From assembly GCA_016206385.1 (NCBI GenBank), contig JACQRS010000166.1:1-5786 (forward strand): a stretch of 5,786 nucleotides of DNA. Reading direction: 5' to 3'. The notes under the pieces were generated by a model. The model saw nothing but the letters and a program-made list of their open reading frames with translations, made no database searches and was not told where the DNA came from. The position numbers were made by a program, and so were the translations under genes. Positions 1 through 5,786 of this stretch are shown piece by piece (the stretch's first letter is position 1; every line of letters begins with the position of its first letter). This DNA is from Candidatus Rokuibacteriota bacterium (GTDB taxonomy: Bacteria > Methylomirabilota > Methylomirabilia > Rokubacteriales > CSP1-6).

Positions 1-1221
1 GCACACGAGGAACGCGGCGCTGTAGGCGGCGAGCGGATAGATCCGGGCTCCTCCTGCGAGGGCCCCTGCCCACCGCGCATCCAGCACGGCACCCACGGGC
101 CCTTGGGTGAACGCAACCCCCACGAAGCCTCCCAGGTTCACCACGGCGACGCTGACCCCGGCGAGGTCGGGCGGGTTCACCTCGCGACCGATCGGCCAGG
201 TGAGAACAAAGGCGGCGCCCGAAACTCCCATGAGGAAGAAAAGCGCGTAGAGCCCCCAGAGCGGGAGGCGGCCGAGGGTGAGGAGAAAGACTGCCCACAG
301 GGTCACCGATCCCCAGCAAAGGGCCACATAGAGCGGGCGCCGGCGCCCCAGGACCCGGTCGGAGAGGTAGCCGGTGAGCGGCGCCGAGAAGAGCAGCGCC
401 AGCGAGGTGGCGGTGGCGTAGGCGGCGGCCTGGGAAGTGGTGAGGCCGTAGACATCGCGCAGGAAGGGAACCACCCAGAGCATGAGGTTCCCCGACGCCG
501 CGTAGAGGCAGAAGAACGTCAGGAACGGCGGCCAGGTGTGAGGATTCCTCAGCACCGCGCCCGCGCTGCTCAGTACCTGGCCGAAGGGGAGAGCTGCCGG
601 CCCGTTGCCCACCCCGTCCGCGGCAAAGCCGAGGTCCCGGGGATGGTCACGCACGACCCGCCAGCACACGAGGGAGGCGACCACGGTGAAACCCCCGACC
701 ACCACGAAGGCGCCGCGCCAGCCGATGGCGCCGGCCAGGAGCGCCAGCGGGACTGTGGCAACCAGCGCTCCGAGCACCCCCATGGTCGCGGTTGCTGCCG
801 AAAGGGTGCCGAACCGGCGGGGAGGAAACCAGATCGCGGCCACCTTGAGGGCACCGACGAAGGTCACCGAGGCGCCCAGCCCCACCAGAAAGCGGCCGAC
901 GAACAGTGGGCCGGTGCTCCCAGCCCATCCCATCAGGAGAGTCCCCACGCCCATCAGCGTGCCGCCGGTGGCCACGACGCGGCGCGGGCCGTAGCTGTCC
1001 ACGAGAAGCCCGGCCGGGATCATGAGCGCGGCATAGACGTAGAAGTAGACCGCCGAGAGAAGGCCCAGGAGGGTCCCCGTCGCCTGGAAGCTCTCCATCA
1101 GCTCCTTGGCCACCACGCCAGGCGCAACGCGGTGGAAGAACGCCACGAGGAAGATAACGGATGGGATCCCCCACATCAGCCACGGCAACCACTCTTGGGG
1201 GCGATGCGGCCGTTCACTCAC
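1..1221 (-). CDS. MFS permease, 12-TM type, 3' end cut by the window edge
   Basis: Integral membrane transporter of the major facilitator superfamily; the substrate cannot be told from sequence. Reading leftward from GTG at 1221, 407 codons are visible and the frame is still open at base 1. Hydrophobic segments follow the MFS pattern. The loop between helices 2 and 3 carries motif A (GLLVDSYGPRR, residues 71-81), and its counterpart after helix 8 is GYLSDRVLGRRR (284-295), as expected for a duplicated 6+6 fold. The N-terminal stretch FFHRVAPGVV (28-37) and YFYVYAALMIPAG (59-71) resemble the organic-anion/sugar-phosphate-permease-like branch. About 11 helices are present, so only the last helix and tail should be missing. 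The GTG start overlaps the stop of the upstream glycosylase by 8 bases (GTGAGTGA), and only a weak G-rich ribosome site precedes it, which suggests translational coupling. An in-frame ATG at codon 16 (1176) is the alternative start but would sit almost at helix 1. Family call is secure, substrate unknown. Confidence 0.9.
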   Translation of the reverse strand, partial: MSERPHRPQEWLPWLMWGIPSVIFLVAFFHRVAPGVVAKELMESFQATGTLLGLLSAVYFYVYAALMIPAGLLVDSYGPRRVVATGGTLMGVGTLLMGWAGSTGPLFVGRFLVGLGASVTFVGALKVAAIWFPPRRFGTLSAATATMGVLGALVATVPLALLAGAIGWRGAFVVVGGFTVVASLVCWRVVRDHPRDLGFAADGVGNGPAALPFGQVLSSAGAVLRNPHTWPPFLTFFCLYAASGNLMLWVVPFLRDVYGLTTSQAAAYATATSLALLFSAPLTGYLSDRVLGRRRPLYVALCWGSVTLWAVFLLTLGRLPLWGLYALFFLMGVSGAAFVLTWPIGREVNPPDLAGVSVAVVNLGGFVGVAFTQGPVGAVLDARWAGALAGGARIYPLAAYSAAFLVC

Positions 1222-2146
1222 CCCAGACCCCGTATCGTTTGGCAAGGCCCGACCCCACCCAGTAGTCGAACCAGAGGATGAGGCCCCGCCAGCGCCCGTA
1301 GGCTGAAAACCGGCGCTCCACCTGCTTGGCGGTCGGCCGGCGGCCCCTGAAGTGGACCTTGGCCAGGTACGCGAGGGTTGCGCTGTCGAGGATCGGACGG
1401 GTGTAGTGCCCCAGCATGGCGTGAAGATAGGCGACAGAGGCGGGCCCCACACCCTTGATCGCCAGGAGCGCCTTTGCCAGCTCATCTGAATCCTGAAGCC
1501 CTTCGACCTTCTCGAGGTCGAGACCGCCTGAGGCAACCCGCTCGGCCAGCTCCAGGATGTAGGCTGCCCGATACCCGAGCCTGGCCTCGCCCTTGAGATA
1601 GCCGGGGCCGGCCTCCAGGATCCGAGCGGGACCGGGCCAGCTCCTGAAGGCCGGGGCAACGGGGCAGGCCTCGCCGAGGTCGCCGAGACGCCGGATCATC
1701 CTCACAGCCTGAAGCCAGGTCGTGTTGGTCCACGCGATGGCCTTCACGAGATCCTCGAAGAGGCTCGTGCCGCGAAGGAGCCGGCCGAGGCCGAGACGCG
1801 GCACCCGCCTGAGCTTCGGGTCGCGCCGGCAAAGCGCGTAGAACTCGCCGAGGTCGTGGTCGAGCCTCAGCATGCGGCGGGCGCGCGCCCGAAGCTCCGC
1901 CCGCGCGTCGGAACCGAGCGGCGAGTCGGAGCGGAAGGAAAGCGCGAGCACCGCCCGACGGGGCGCGCGCGAGGGTTGCTCCCTCACGGAAATGAGCGCG
2001 ACCTGTCCGTCCAGGGACTCGGCGCGCCGGAGCACTGAGCCGTCCCAGGAAAACGGCGGCAGCTCGTGGTACCCATAGCCGAGCACGGTTCCTCTGAGGG
2101 AGAAGGGCTCGGGGACCGAGAGGCGGCGCCGGCAGATGTGGATCAC
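1214..2146 (-). CDS. HhH-GPD DNA glycosylase (AlkA/OGG-like superfamily), probably monofunctional
   Basis: Predicted base-excision-repair glycosylase that would remove damaged, probably alkylated or oxidised, bases from DNA in the cytoplasm. With the GTG start at 2146 it is 310 residues. Order of parts: an N-terminal AlkA/OGG-like beta domain containing FSLRGTVLGYGYHELPPF (residues 15-32); a helical segment LFEDLVKAIAWTNTTW (129-144); RLGYRAAYILELAE (189-202); the helix-hairpin-helix LLAIKGVGPASVAYL (227-241); and PILDS with the presumed catalytic Asp at 254. The position that holds the Schiff-base lysine in OGG1 (after GVG.) is Ala236, so it is probably a monofunctional glycosylase without lyase activity. 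The TNTTW and LDS motifs match a little-studied HhH-GPD subfamily that I recall from bacteria and plants, rather than classical AlkA; the exact substrate is uncertain. The frame stays open to another GTG at 2242 (342 residues), but that would leave only 26 bases to the divergent gene and adds 32 residues unlike the family. The ribosome site at 2146 is weak (GGTGG, 12 bases away), so the start is the least certain part. Confidence 0.82.
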   Translation of the reverse strand: MIHICRRRLSVPEPFSLRGTVLGYGYHELPPFSWDGSVLRRAESLDGQVALISVREQPSRAPRRAVLALSFRSDSPLGSDARAELRARARRMLRLDHDLGEFYALCRRDPKLRRVPRLGLGRLLRGTSLFEDLVKAIAWTNTTWLQAVRMIRRLGDLGEACPVAPAFRSWPGPARILEAGPGYLKGEARLGYRAAYILELAERVASGGLDLEKVEGLQDSDELAKALLAIKGVGPASVAYLHAMLGHYTRPILDSATLAYLAKVHFRGRRPTAKQVERRFSAYGRWRGLILWFDYWVGSGLAKRYGVWGE

Positions 2147-2191
2147 GGGAGACAGATACCACCGGGACACGCCGCGCGCAAGGCGAGCCCA

Positions 2192-2220
2192 TTGCAAAGC
2201 CTCCGGGAGTGACCTACCAT
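2192..2220 (+). promoter_or_regulatory. Candidate sigma70-type promoter for the F420 operon
   Basis: TTGCAA at 2192-2197 and TACCAT at 2215-2220 are separated by exactly 17 bases. Each hexamer matches the sigma70 consensus at 4 of 6 positions. A start of transcription near 2227 would give a leader of about 42 bases before the GTG at 2269. It lies in the only sizeable non-coding gap of the window, just upstream of a four-gene rightward run. The -10 is mediocre, so this is a plausible but unproven site. Confidence 0.4.
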
Positions 2221-2224
2221 AGGT
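2212..2224. promoter_or_regulatory. Small inverted repeat over the -10, possible operator
   Basis: ACCTA-CCA-TAGGT is a perfect 5-base inverted repeat with a 3-base centre, lying across the candidate -10 of the rightward promoter in a divergent spacer. Its position would suit a repressor or a regulator shared by both directions. The arms are short, so chance is a real possibility, and no regulator gene is present in the window. Confidence 0.22.
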
Positions 2225-2255
2225 GCGTTCATCACGCGGCACGCATCGCCAGCCT

Positions 2256-2262
2256 GAGGAGG
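2256..2262 (+). promoter_or_regulatory. Shine-Dalgarno site fixing the LLM oxidoreductase start
   Basis: GAGGAGG lies 6 bases before GTG at 2269 and is the best ribosome site in the window. It decides for the GTG at 2269 over the longer in-frame GTG at 2209, which has no good site, lies upstream of the predicted transcription start and would add 20 residues before the first beta strand of the barrel. Confidence 0.75.
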
Positions 2263-2268
2263 TTCACC

Positions 2269-3237
2269 GTGCACTTCGGTTTCGCGCTCCCCGGTCGGGG
2301 GCCGCTGGCCAAATCCGATATCGTGCTGAAGCTGGCTCAGGCAGCCGACAAGCTTCGCTACTCCTCCGTTTTTGTCACCGACCACGTGGTGCTCCCCGCC
2401 TCGACCCGCTCCGTGTATCCGTACCACCCCTCGGGCCAGTTCCCCGGCGGCGCCAATCAGGACTACCTGGAGCCGCTGACCACGCTGAGTCACCTGGCCG
2501 CGGCCACGAAGAAGGTCAGGATCGGCACGAGCATCCTGGTGATCCCGTACCGGAACCCCCTCGTGGTCGCCAAGATGCTGGCCACCATCGATGTCTTCTC
2601 CGGCGGGCGCGTGATCCTGGGGGCGGGGGTGGGCTGGCTGGAAGAGGAGTTCGTCGCCCTCGGCGCCCCGCCCTTCAGGGAGCGCGGCCGGGTCACCGAG
2701 GAGTATCTGCGCCTCATGCGCGAGTGCTGGACCAGGGAGCAGATCCGGTTTGACGGGAAGCATTACCGGGTCAGCGACATCGTGTTTCTGCCGAAGCCGG
2801 TTCAGAAGGGCGGGATCCCCATCTGGATCGGCGGCCACACCGACGCGGCGGTCAAGCGCGCGGGAGAGCTGGGAGACGGCTGGCACCCGATCGGCCTGCG
2901 CGCCCCGGCCCGGCTCCACCCCGCCGAGTACGCCGACAAGGTGAAGCAGGTCCACGCCTGGGCCCAGCGGGCCGGACGTGACTCCAAGGCGATCACCCTC
3001 ACCTTCAGGGTCCCGATGGAGGTGTGGCCCAAACGGGCGAAGGGGCCGGCCGGAGATCGCCCGCTGTTTCAGGGCGCGGCCGACCAGGTCATCGCCGATA
3101 TCCGCCAGTACCAGGCCCTCGGCGTGACCCACTTCATCTTCGACTTCACCGTCCCCGACCTCAAGCACATCCTCGCCAACATGGAGCGGTTCGCCGAGGA
3201 GGTTCGTCCCAAGGTGGCGCGGGCCCCCCGCTCATGA
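2269..3237 (+). CDS. LLM-class F420-dependent oxidoreductase (luciferase-like TIM barrel)
   Basis: Cytoplasmic flavin/deazaflavin oxidoreductase of the bacterial-luciferase-like superfamily, 322 residues, a usual length. The barrel starts at once with VHFGFALPGRGPL (1-13). Further landmarks are SVFVTDHVVLP (33-43), VRIGTSILVIPYRNP (83-97), the strongly conserved block DVFSGGRVILGAGVGWLEEEF (split here as 108-122 and 123-128), LPKPVQKGGIPIWIGG (174-189) and AGELGDGWHP (198-207). This pattern, especially GAGVGW.EEEF and PIWIGG, is that of the F420-using branch rather than of FMN monooxygenases. The neighbours strengthen that reading: the gene is first in a run containing cofG and cofH, and its stop overlaps the next start by ATGA. 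The physiological substrate is unknown, since members act on alcohols, sugar phosphates, hydroxymycolates and many uncharacterised compounds. F420 use is inferred from subfamily and context; FMN use is the main alternative. Confidence 0.9.
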   Translation: MHFGFALPGRGPLAKSDIVLKLAQAADKLRYSSVFVTDHVVLPASTRSVYPYHPSGQFPGGANQDYLEPLTTLSHLAAATKKVRIGTSILVIPYRNPLVVAKMLATIDVFSGGRVILGAGVGWLEEEFVALGAPPFRERGRVTEEYLRLMRECWTREQIRFDGKHYRVSDIVFLPKPVQKGGIPIWIGGHTDAAVKRAGELGDGWHPIGLRAPARLHPAEYADKVKQVHAWAQRAGRDSKAITLTFRVPMEVWPKRAKGPAGDRPLFQGAADQVIADIRQYQALGVTHFIFDFTVPDLKHILANMERFAEEVRPKVARAPRS

Positions 3238-3671
3238 CGGCCCAGTTCGCTCCTGCGGTCGAGGCGTTCCTCCAGGCCGAGCGCGTCGGGCGGTTGGGCA
3301 CTGCGGACTCGGCCGGGCAGCCGCTGGTGGTGCCGGTGTGCTACGCCTTTGACGGCCGGACCTGCTACTCGGCCATCGATGCCAAGCCCAAGCGAGAGCC
3401 CGCTGACCGGCTGAAACGGGTCAGGAACATCCGGGAGAACCCGCGCGTCTGCCTGGTGGTGGACCGGTATGACGAGGACTGGCGGCGCCTGCGCTACGTC
3501 ATCCTCCAGGGGCGTGCCGAGCTGCTGACCGGAGGGCCGGAGTTCGCGCGGGCGGTGGACCTGCTCCTGGACAAATACCCCCAGTACCGGGCCATGGGGC
3601 TCGATCGGGAGTCCGGGCTCGTCATCAAGATCACCCCCGAGCAGGTGGTCGAGTGGAGCTTTGCGGCATGA
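3234..3671 (+). CDS. PPOX-class putative F420-dependent enzyme, Rv0121-like
   Basis: Small split-barrel flavin-reductase-like protein of 145 residues, matching the usual size of the Rv0121-type group of the PPOX/FDOR superfamily, whose members bind F420 or a flavin and are thought to act as reductases. The pattern is an N-terminal helix (FAPAVEAFLQAERVGRL, 5-21), first strand GTADSAGQPLVVPVCYAF (22-39), a basic phosphate-facing stretch AKPKREPADRL (50-60), NPRVCLVVDRYDEDW (69-83), then YVILQGRAELL (88-98) and a C-terminal strand ending at EWSFAA. The basic segment around residues 51-62 would suit an acidic polyglutamylated cofactor. ATG at 3234 overlaps the preceding stop (ATGA), and its own ribosome site is poor (AAGGTGG 16 bases away), so translation is probably coupled. 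An upstream in-frame extension to 3024 is only the out-of-frame shadow of the LLM gene. Natural substrate unknown; the cofactor assignment rests on family and context. Confidence 0.85.
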   Translation: MTAQFAPAVEAFLQAERVGRLGTADSAGQPLVVPVCYAFDGRTCYSAIDAKPKREPADRLKRVRNIRENPRVCLVVDRYDEDWRRLRYVILQGRAELLTGGPEFARAVDLLLDKYPQYRAMGLDRESGLVIKITPEQVVEWSFAA

Positions 3672-4843
3672 GGCCCCTGGATCGCGCGGTCGCAGGTCAC
3701 CCGCTCACCCGCGAGGACGCGATCGCGCTCCTGAGCCTGCCCGACGAGCAGCTCCCCGAACTCCTGGCCGCAGCCTCACGCCTGCGCGACAGCGGACGGG
3801 GGCGCCGGATCACCTTCTCCAAAAAGGTCTTCGTCCCCCTGACCACCCTCTGCCGAGACTACTGCCGCTACTGCACCTTTAGAAAGGACCCGGGGGAGCC
3901 TGGCGCCCACACGATGACGCCTGAGGAGGTGCTGGCCCTCGTCCAGGCCGGGGCCCGGCTCGGCTGCAAGGAGGCGCTCTTCTCTCTCGGGGACAAGCCC
4001 GAGGCACTCTTCCCCGAGCATCGGGCGTTTCTCAGGCGAATGGGACACCGGACGACGCTCGCCTATCTGAGGGAGGTGTGCGAGCTGGTCCTCGAGGAGT
4101 CGCCGCTCCTCCCCCACGCCAACCCGGGGGTCATGTCAGAGCGGGACCTCTCCGCGCTCCGTGAGGTGAACGTCTCCATGGGGCTGATGCTCGAGACCGT
4201 TTCCGAGCGGCTCCTCGGACCGGGCCTGGCTCACGACCGGGCCCCCGACAAAATCCCGGCGCGGCGGCTCAAGACCATCGAGTGGGCGGGGAAGCTCCAG
4301 ATTCCGTTCACGACCGGAATCCTGATCGGGATCGGCGAGACCCATGCCGAGCGCGTGGACTCGCTCCTGGCGATCCGGGCCCTTTACGAGCGCTACGGCC
4401 ACATCCAGGAGGTGATCATCCAGAACTTCAGGGCCAAGTCGACAATCCCCATGCGCAACCATCCCGAGCCCTCGGCCGGCGACATGCTCAGAACGGTGGC
4501 GGTGGCGCGCCTGCTCCTCGGCCCCGACACCAACCTCCAGGCACCGCCGAACCTCTCCCCGCGAACCTACCCCCAGCTCATCCGGGCGGGGCTCAACGAC
4601 TGGGGCGGCATCTCTCCGTTGACGCTGGACCACATCAACCCCGAGGCACCGTGGCCGCGCATCGTGGAGTTGAGGAACGCGACCGAGGCCGAAGGCTCCG
4701 AGCTGAGAGAGCGGCTGGCCATCTACCCCGAGTACGTGGGGCGGCCCGAATTCCTGGCCGAGGGGCTCAGGCCTCGTGCCCTCGCCTACACCGACGCCGA
4801 CGGCTACGTGAGACAGGAGCTGGAACAGTGGAGAACCTGGTGA
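3668..4843 (+). CDS. cofG: FO synthase subunit 1, 7,8-didemethyl-8-hydroxy-5-deazariboflavin synthase (radical SAM)
   Basis: CofG is the radical-SAM half-reaction that closes the deazaflavin ring, using the adduct made by CofH from tyrosine and 5-amino-6-ribitylamino-uracil to give FO, the chromophore of coenzyme F420. The 391-residue protein has the [4Fe-4S] motif C-RDY-C-RY-C at Cys62, Cys66 and Cys69, within VPLTTLCRDYCRYCTFRK (56-73). Typical CofG landmarks follow: KEALFSLGDKPE (101-112), HANPG (150-154), SMGLMLE (170-176), FTTGILIGIGET (214-225), IIQNFRAK (250-257) and NDWGGISPLTLDHINPE (310-326). ATG at 3668 overlaps the stop of the PPOX gene (ATGA), and GGAG sits 9 bases before it; an in-frame GTG at 3653 is less likely. 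It is a stand-alone gene, not fused to cofH as in actinobacterial FbiC. Nothing essential appears missing. Confidence 0.95.
   Translation: MRPLDRAVAGHPLTREDAIALLSLPDEQLPELLAAASRLRDSGRGRRITFSKKVFVPLTTLCRDYCRYCTFRKDPGEPGAHTMTPEEVLALVQAGARLGCKEALFSLGDKPEALFPEHRAFLRRMGHRTTLAYLREVCELVLEESPLLPHANPGVMSERDLSALREVNVSMGLMLETVSERLLGPGLAHDRAPDKIPARRLKTIEWAGKLQIPFTTGILIGIGETHAERVDSLLAIRALYERYGHIQEVIIQNFRAKSTIPMRNHPEPSAGDMLRTVAVARLLLGPDTNLQAPPNLSPRTYPQLIRAGLNDWGGISPLTLDHINPEAPWPRIVELRNATEAEGSELRERLAIYPEYVGRPEFLAEGLRPRALAYTDADGYVRQELEQWRTW
4815..4820 (+). promoter_or_regulatory. Ribosome-binding site for cofH inside cofG
   Basis: AGGAGC ends 7 bases before GTG at 4828, within the last codons of cofG. A second set, GGAG at 4830-4833 with GTG at 4840 (a GTGA overlap with the cofG stop), is almost as good. 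The cofH start is therefore one of two GTG codons 4 residues apart. Confidence 0.5.
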
Positions 4844-5786
4844 AGACGCTGGACTGGGTTGACCGCGATGTCCGCGCCATCCTCGCGCGGGCGCTGGAGG
4901 GGGCGGAGCTGACCGTGGCGGACGCGATCCGCCTCAGTGAGTGCCACGGGCGGGAGCTTCACGCCCTCACGCTGGTGGCCGACGAGCTTCGCCGGCGCCA
5001 GGTGGGGGACACGGCCACCTATGTCGTGAACCGCAACATCAACTTCACGAACGTCTGCATCAAGCACTGCACCTTCTGCGCCTTCAGCCGCGATTACCGG
5101 GAGGAAGAAGGCTACTTCCTCCCCGTGGAGGAGGTCGTGCGGAGGGCCCGCGAGGCCCGGGAGCTCGGGGCCACGGAAGTGTGTATCCAGGCCGGGCTTC
5201 CGCCGAAGCTCCCCGGCACCTACTACATCGACCTCTGCCGCACGATCAAGCGGGAGCTCCCGGATCTCCACCTCCATGCTTTCTCGCCGGAAGAGATCCT
5301 CTACGGCTCCACCCGCTCGGGCCTCTCCATCCGCGAGTACCTGCTGGAGCTCAAGGCCGCCGGCATCGGCACGCTCCCGGGCACCTCAGCCGAGATCCTG
5401 GACGACGAGATCCGGGAGGTCATCTCCAAGGGGCGGATCTCCACCCGCCAGTGGATCGAGGTGATCACCACCGCCCACTCGCTCGGCATCCGCACCACTT
5501 CAACCATCATGTATGGGCACATCGAAACTCCAGCTCACTGGGTGAGGCACATGGACCTGCTCCGGGCCATCCAGCGGGACACCGGGGGCTTCACCGAGTT
5601 CGTCCCGCTCTCCCTGATCCACCAGGAGGCGCCCATGTGGCGCCGGGACCTCGTTGCCGGCGTGCGCCCGGGGGCGACGGGGGATGAGGTGGTGAAGATG
5701 CACGCGCTGGCCCGGCTCCTCTTGGGACCGACGGTCAGGAACATCCAGTCCTCGTGGGTGAAGGAGGGGCCCAAGCTCGCCCAGTA
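4828..5786 (+). CDS. cofH: FO synthase subunit 2, 5-amino-6-(hydroxybenzyl)ribitylaminouracil synthase (radical SAM), 3' end cut
   Basis: CofH is the radical-SAM enzyme that joins a tyrosine-derived hydroxybenzyl group to 5-amino-6-ribitylamino-uracil; its product is the substrate of CofG, encoded just upstream. From GTG at 4828, 319 full codons are visible and the frame is open at the right edge. The cluster motif C-IKH-C-TF-C lies at Cys77, Cys81 and Cys84 in NRNINFTNVCIKHCTFCAF (68-86). CofH-specific blocks follow: HLHAFSPEEILYGSTRSGLS, GTLPGTSAEILDDEIR, ISTRQWIEVITTAHSLGI, TSTIMYGHIE, GGFTEFVPLSLIHQEAPMW and RNIQSSWVKEG. The TRSGLS and LPGTSAEILDDE blocks separate it from the related menaquinone enzymes MqnC and MqnE. 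It overlaps cofG by 16 bases (4 if GTG 4840 is used) in another frame. Where many family members read QGGL, this one has QAGLPPKLPG. Roughly the last 50-70 residues should lie outside the window. Confidence 0.94.
   Translation, partial: MENLVKTLDWVDRDVRAILARALEGAELTVADAIRLSECHGRELHALTLVADELRRRQVGDTATYVVNRNINFTNVCIKHCTFCAFSRDYREEEGYFLPVEEVVRRAREARELGATEVCIQAGLPPKLPGTYYIDLCRTIKRELPDLHLHAFSPEEILYGSTRSGLSIREYLLELKAAGIGTLPGTSAEILDDEIREVISKGRISTRQWIEVITTAHSLGIRTTSTIMYGHIETPAHWVRHMDLLRAIQRDTGGFTEFVPLSLIHQEAPMWRRDLVAGVRPGATGDEVVKMHALARLLLGPTVRNIQSSWVKEGPKLAQ

Noticed and set aside
103..1281. 392-codon open frame on the plus strand
   Set aside because: It is antisense to the MFS permease, made largely of Gly, Arg, Glu, Pro and His with no domain pattern, as high-GC opposite frames commonly are; the minus strand encodes a clear 12-helix transporter.
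1482..2192. 236-codon minus-strand frame starting at an ATG with a good GGAGG
   Set aside because: Arg/Pro/Ala-rich shadow of the glycosylase in a shifted frame. The start signal is noted as a finding, but the protein is not credible.
2215..2222. Leftward promoter with a TATGGT -10 opposite the rightward one
   Set aside because: The hexamer at the right distance upstream (TGCGTG) does not resemble a -35, so the glycosylase promoter cannot be placed.
2143..3168. 341-codon open frame on the minus strand
   Set aside because: It is antisense to the LLM oxidoreductase, whose conserved motifs run through the whole region; the antisense product has no recognisable motif.
4136..4633. 165-codon minus-strand frame
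   Set aside because: Antisense shadow of cofG without conserved features.
4941..5687. 248-codon plus-strand frame
   Set aside because: Shifted-frame shadow of cofH, low-complexity His/Pro/Arg/Gly-rich, while cofH carries the full radical-SAM motif set.
4828..5786. Menaquinone (futalosine) enzyme MqnC or MqnE instead of CofH
   Set aside because: The TRSGLS, LPGTSAEILDDE and FVPLSLIHQEAPMW blocks and the adjacent cofG favour CofH.
1..5786. CRISPR, tRNA, insertion sequence, attachment site or rho-independent terminator
   Set aside because: No repeat-spacer pattern, no cloverleaf, no terminal repeats and no GC hairpin followed by a T-run were seen; nearly all bases are explained by five gene families and one short spacer.

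Overview
The window is GC-rich (roughly two-thirds G+C by eye, with codons ending mostly in G or C) and almost entirely coding. It holds two divergent gene sets separated by about 120 bases. There is no RNA gene, CRISPR array, insertion sequence or clear terminator. Split cofG and cofH genes beside F420-type oxidoreductases, many GTG starts and the composition suggest a high-GC F420-producing bacterium that is not a typical actinobacterium, since actinobacteria usually fuse the two FO synthase halves as FbiC. An uncultured lineage such as Rokubacteria or Tectomicrobia would fit, but that placement is inference and nothing in the window proves it.

Left half, minus strand (1-2146): a HhH-GPD DNA glycosylase of the AlkA/OGG-like superfamily (1214-2146) is followed directly by a 12-helix MFS permease (1-1221, cut by the window edge). 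The permease start overlaps the glycosylase stop by 8 bases, so the two are probably cotranscribed and translationally coupled, although no functional link between them is obvious.

Middle (2147-2268): a short divergent spacer. It carries a plausible sigma70-type promoter reading rightward (TTGCAA, 17-base spacer, TACCAT), a small perfect inverted repeat lying over the -10, and a good Shine-Dalgarno (GAGGAGG) that fixes a GTG start at 2269.

Right half, plus strand (2269-5786): four tightly packed genes. They are a luciferase-like (LLM) F420-dependent oxidoreductase, a small PPOX-fold putative F420-binding enzyme of the Rv0121 type, cofG, and cofH (cut by the right edge). Successive genes overlap by 4, 4 and 16 (or 4) bases. 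CofG and CofH are the two radical-SAM halves of FO synthase, which together build the 5-deazaflavin chromophore of F420 from tyrosine and the pyrimidine 5-amino-6-ribitylamino-uracil. The operon thus makes the F420 chromophore and encodes two probable users of the finished cofactor. The later F420 genes (cofC, cofD, cofE) are not in the window and might lie beyond the right edge.

The most interesting point is this coupling of two F420-family oxidoreductases upstream of, and in translational register with, cofactor synthesis. I found no clearly novel system; the families are known, but the roles of the two oxidoreductases and the reason for their coupling are open.
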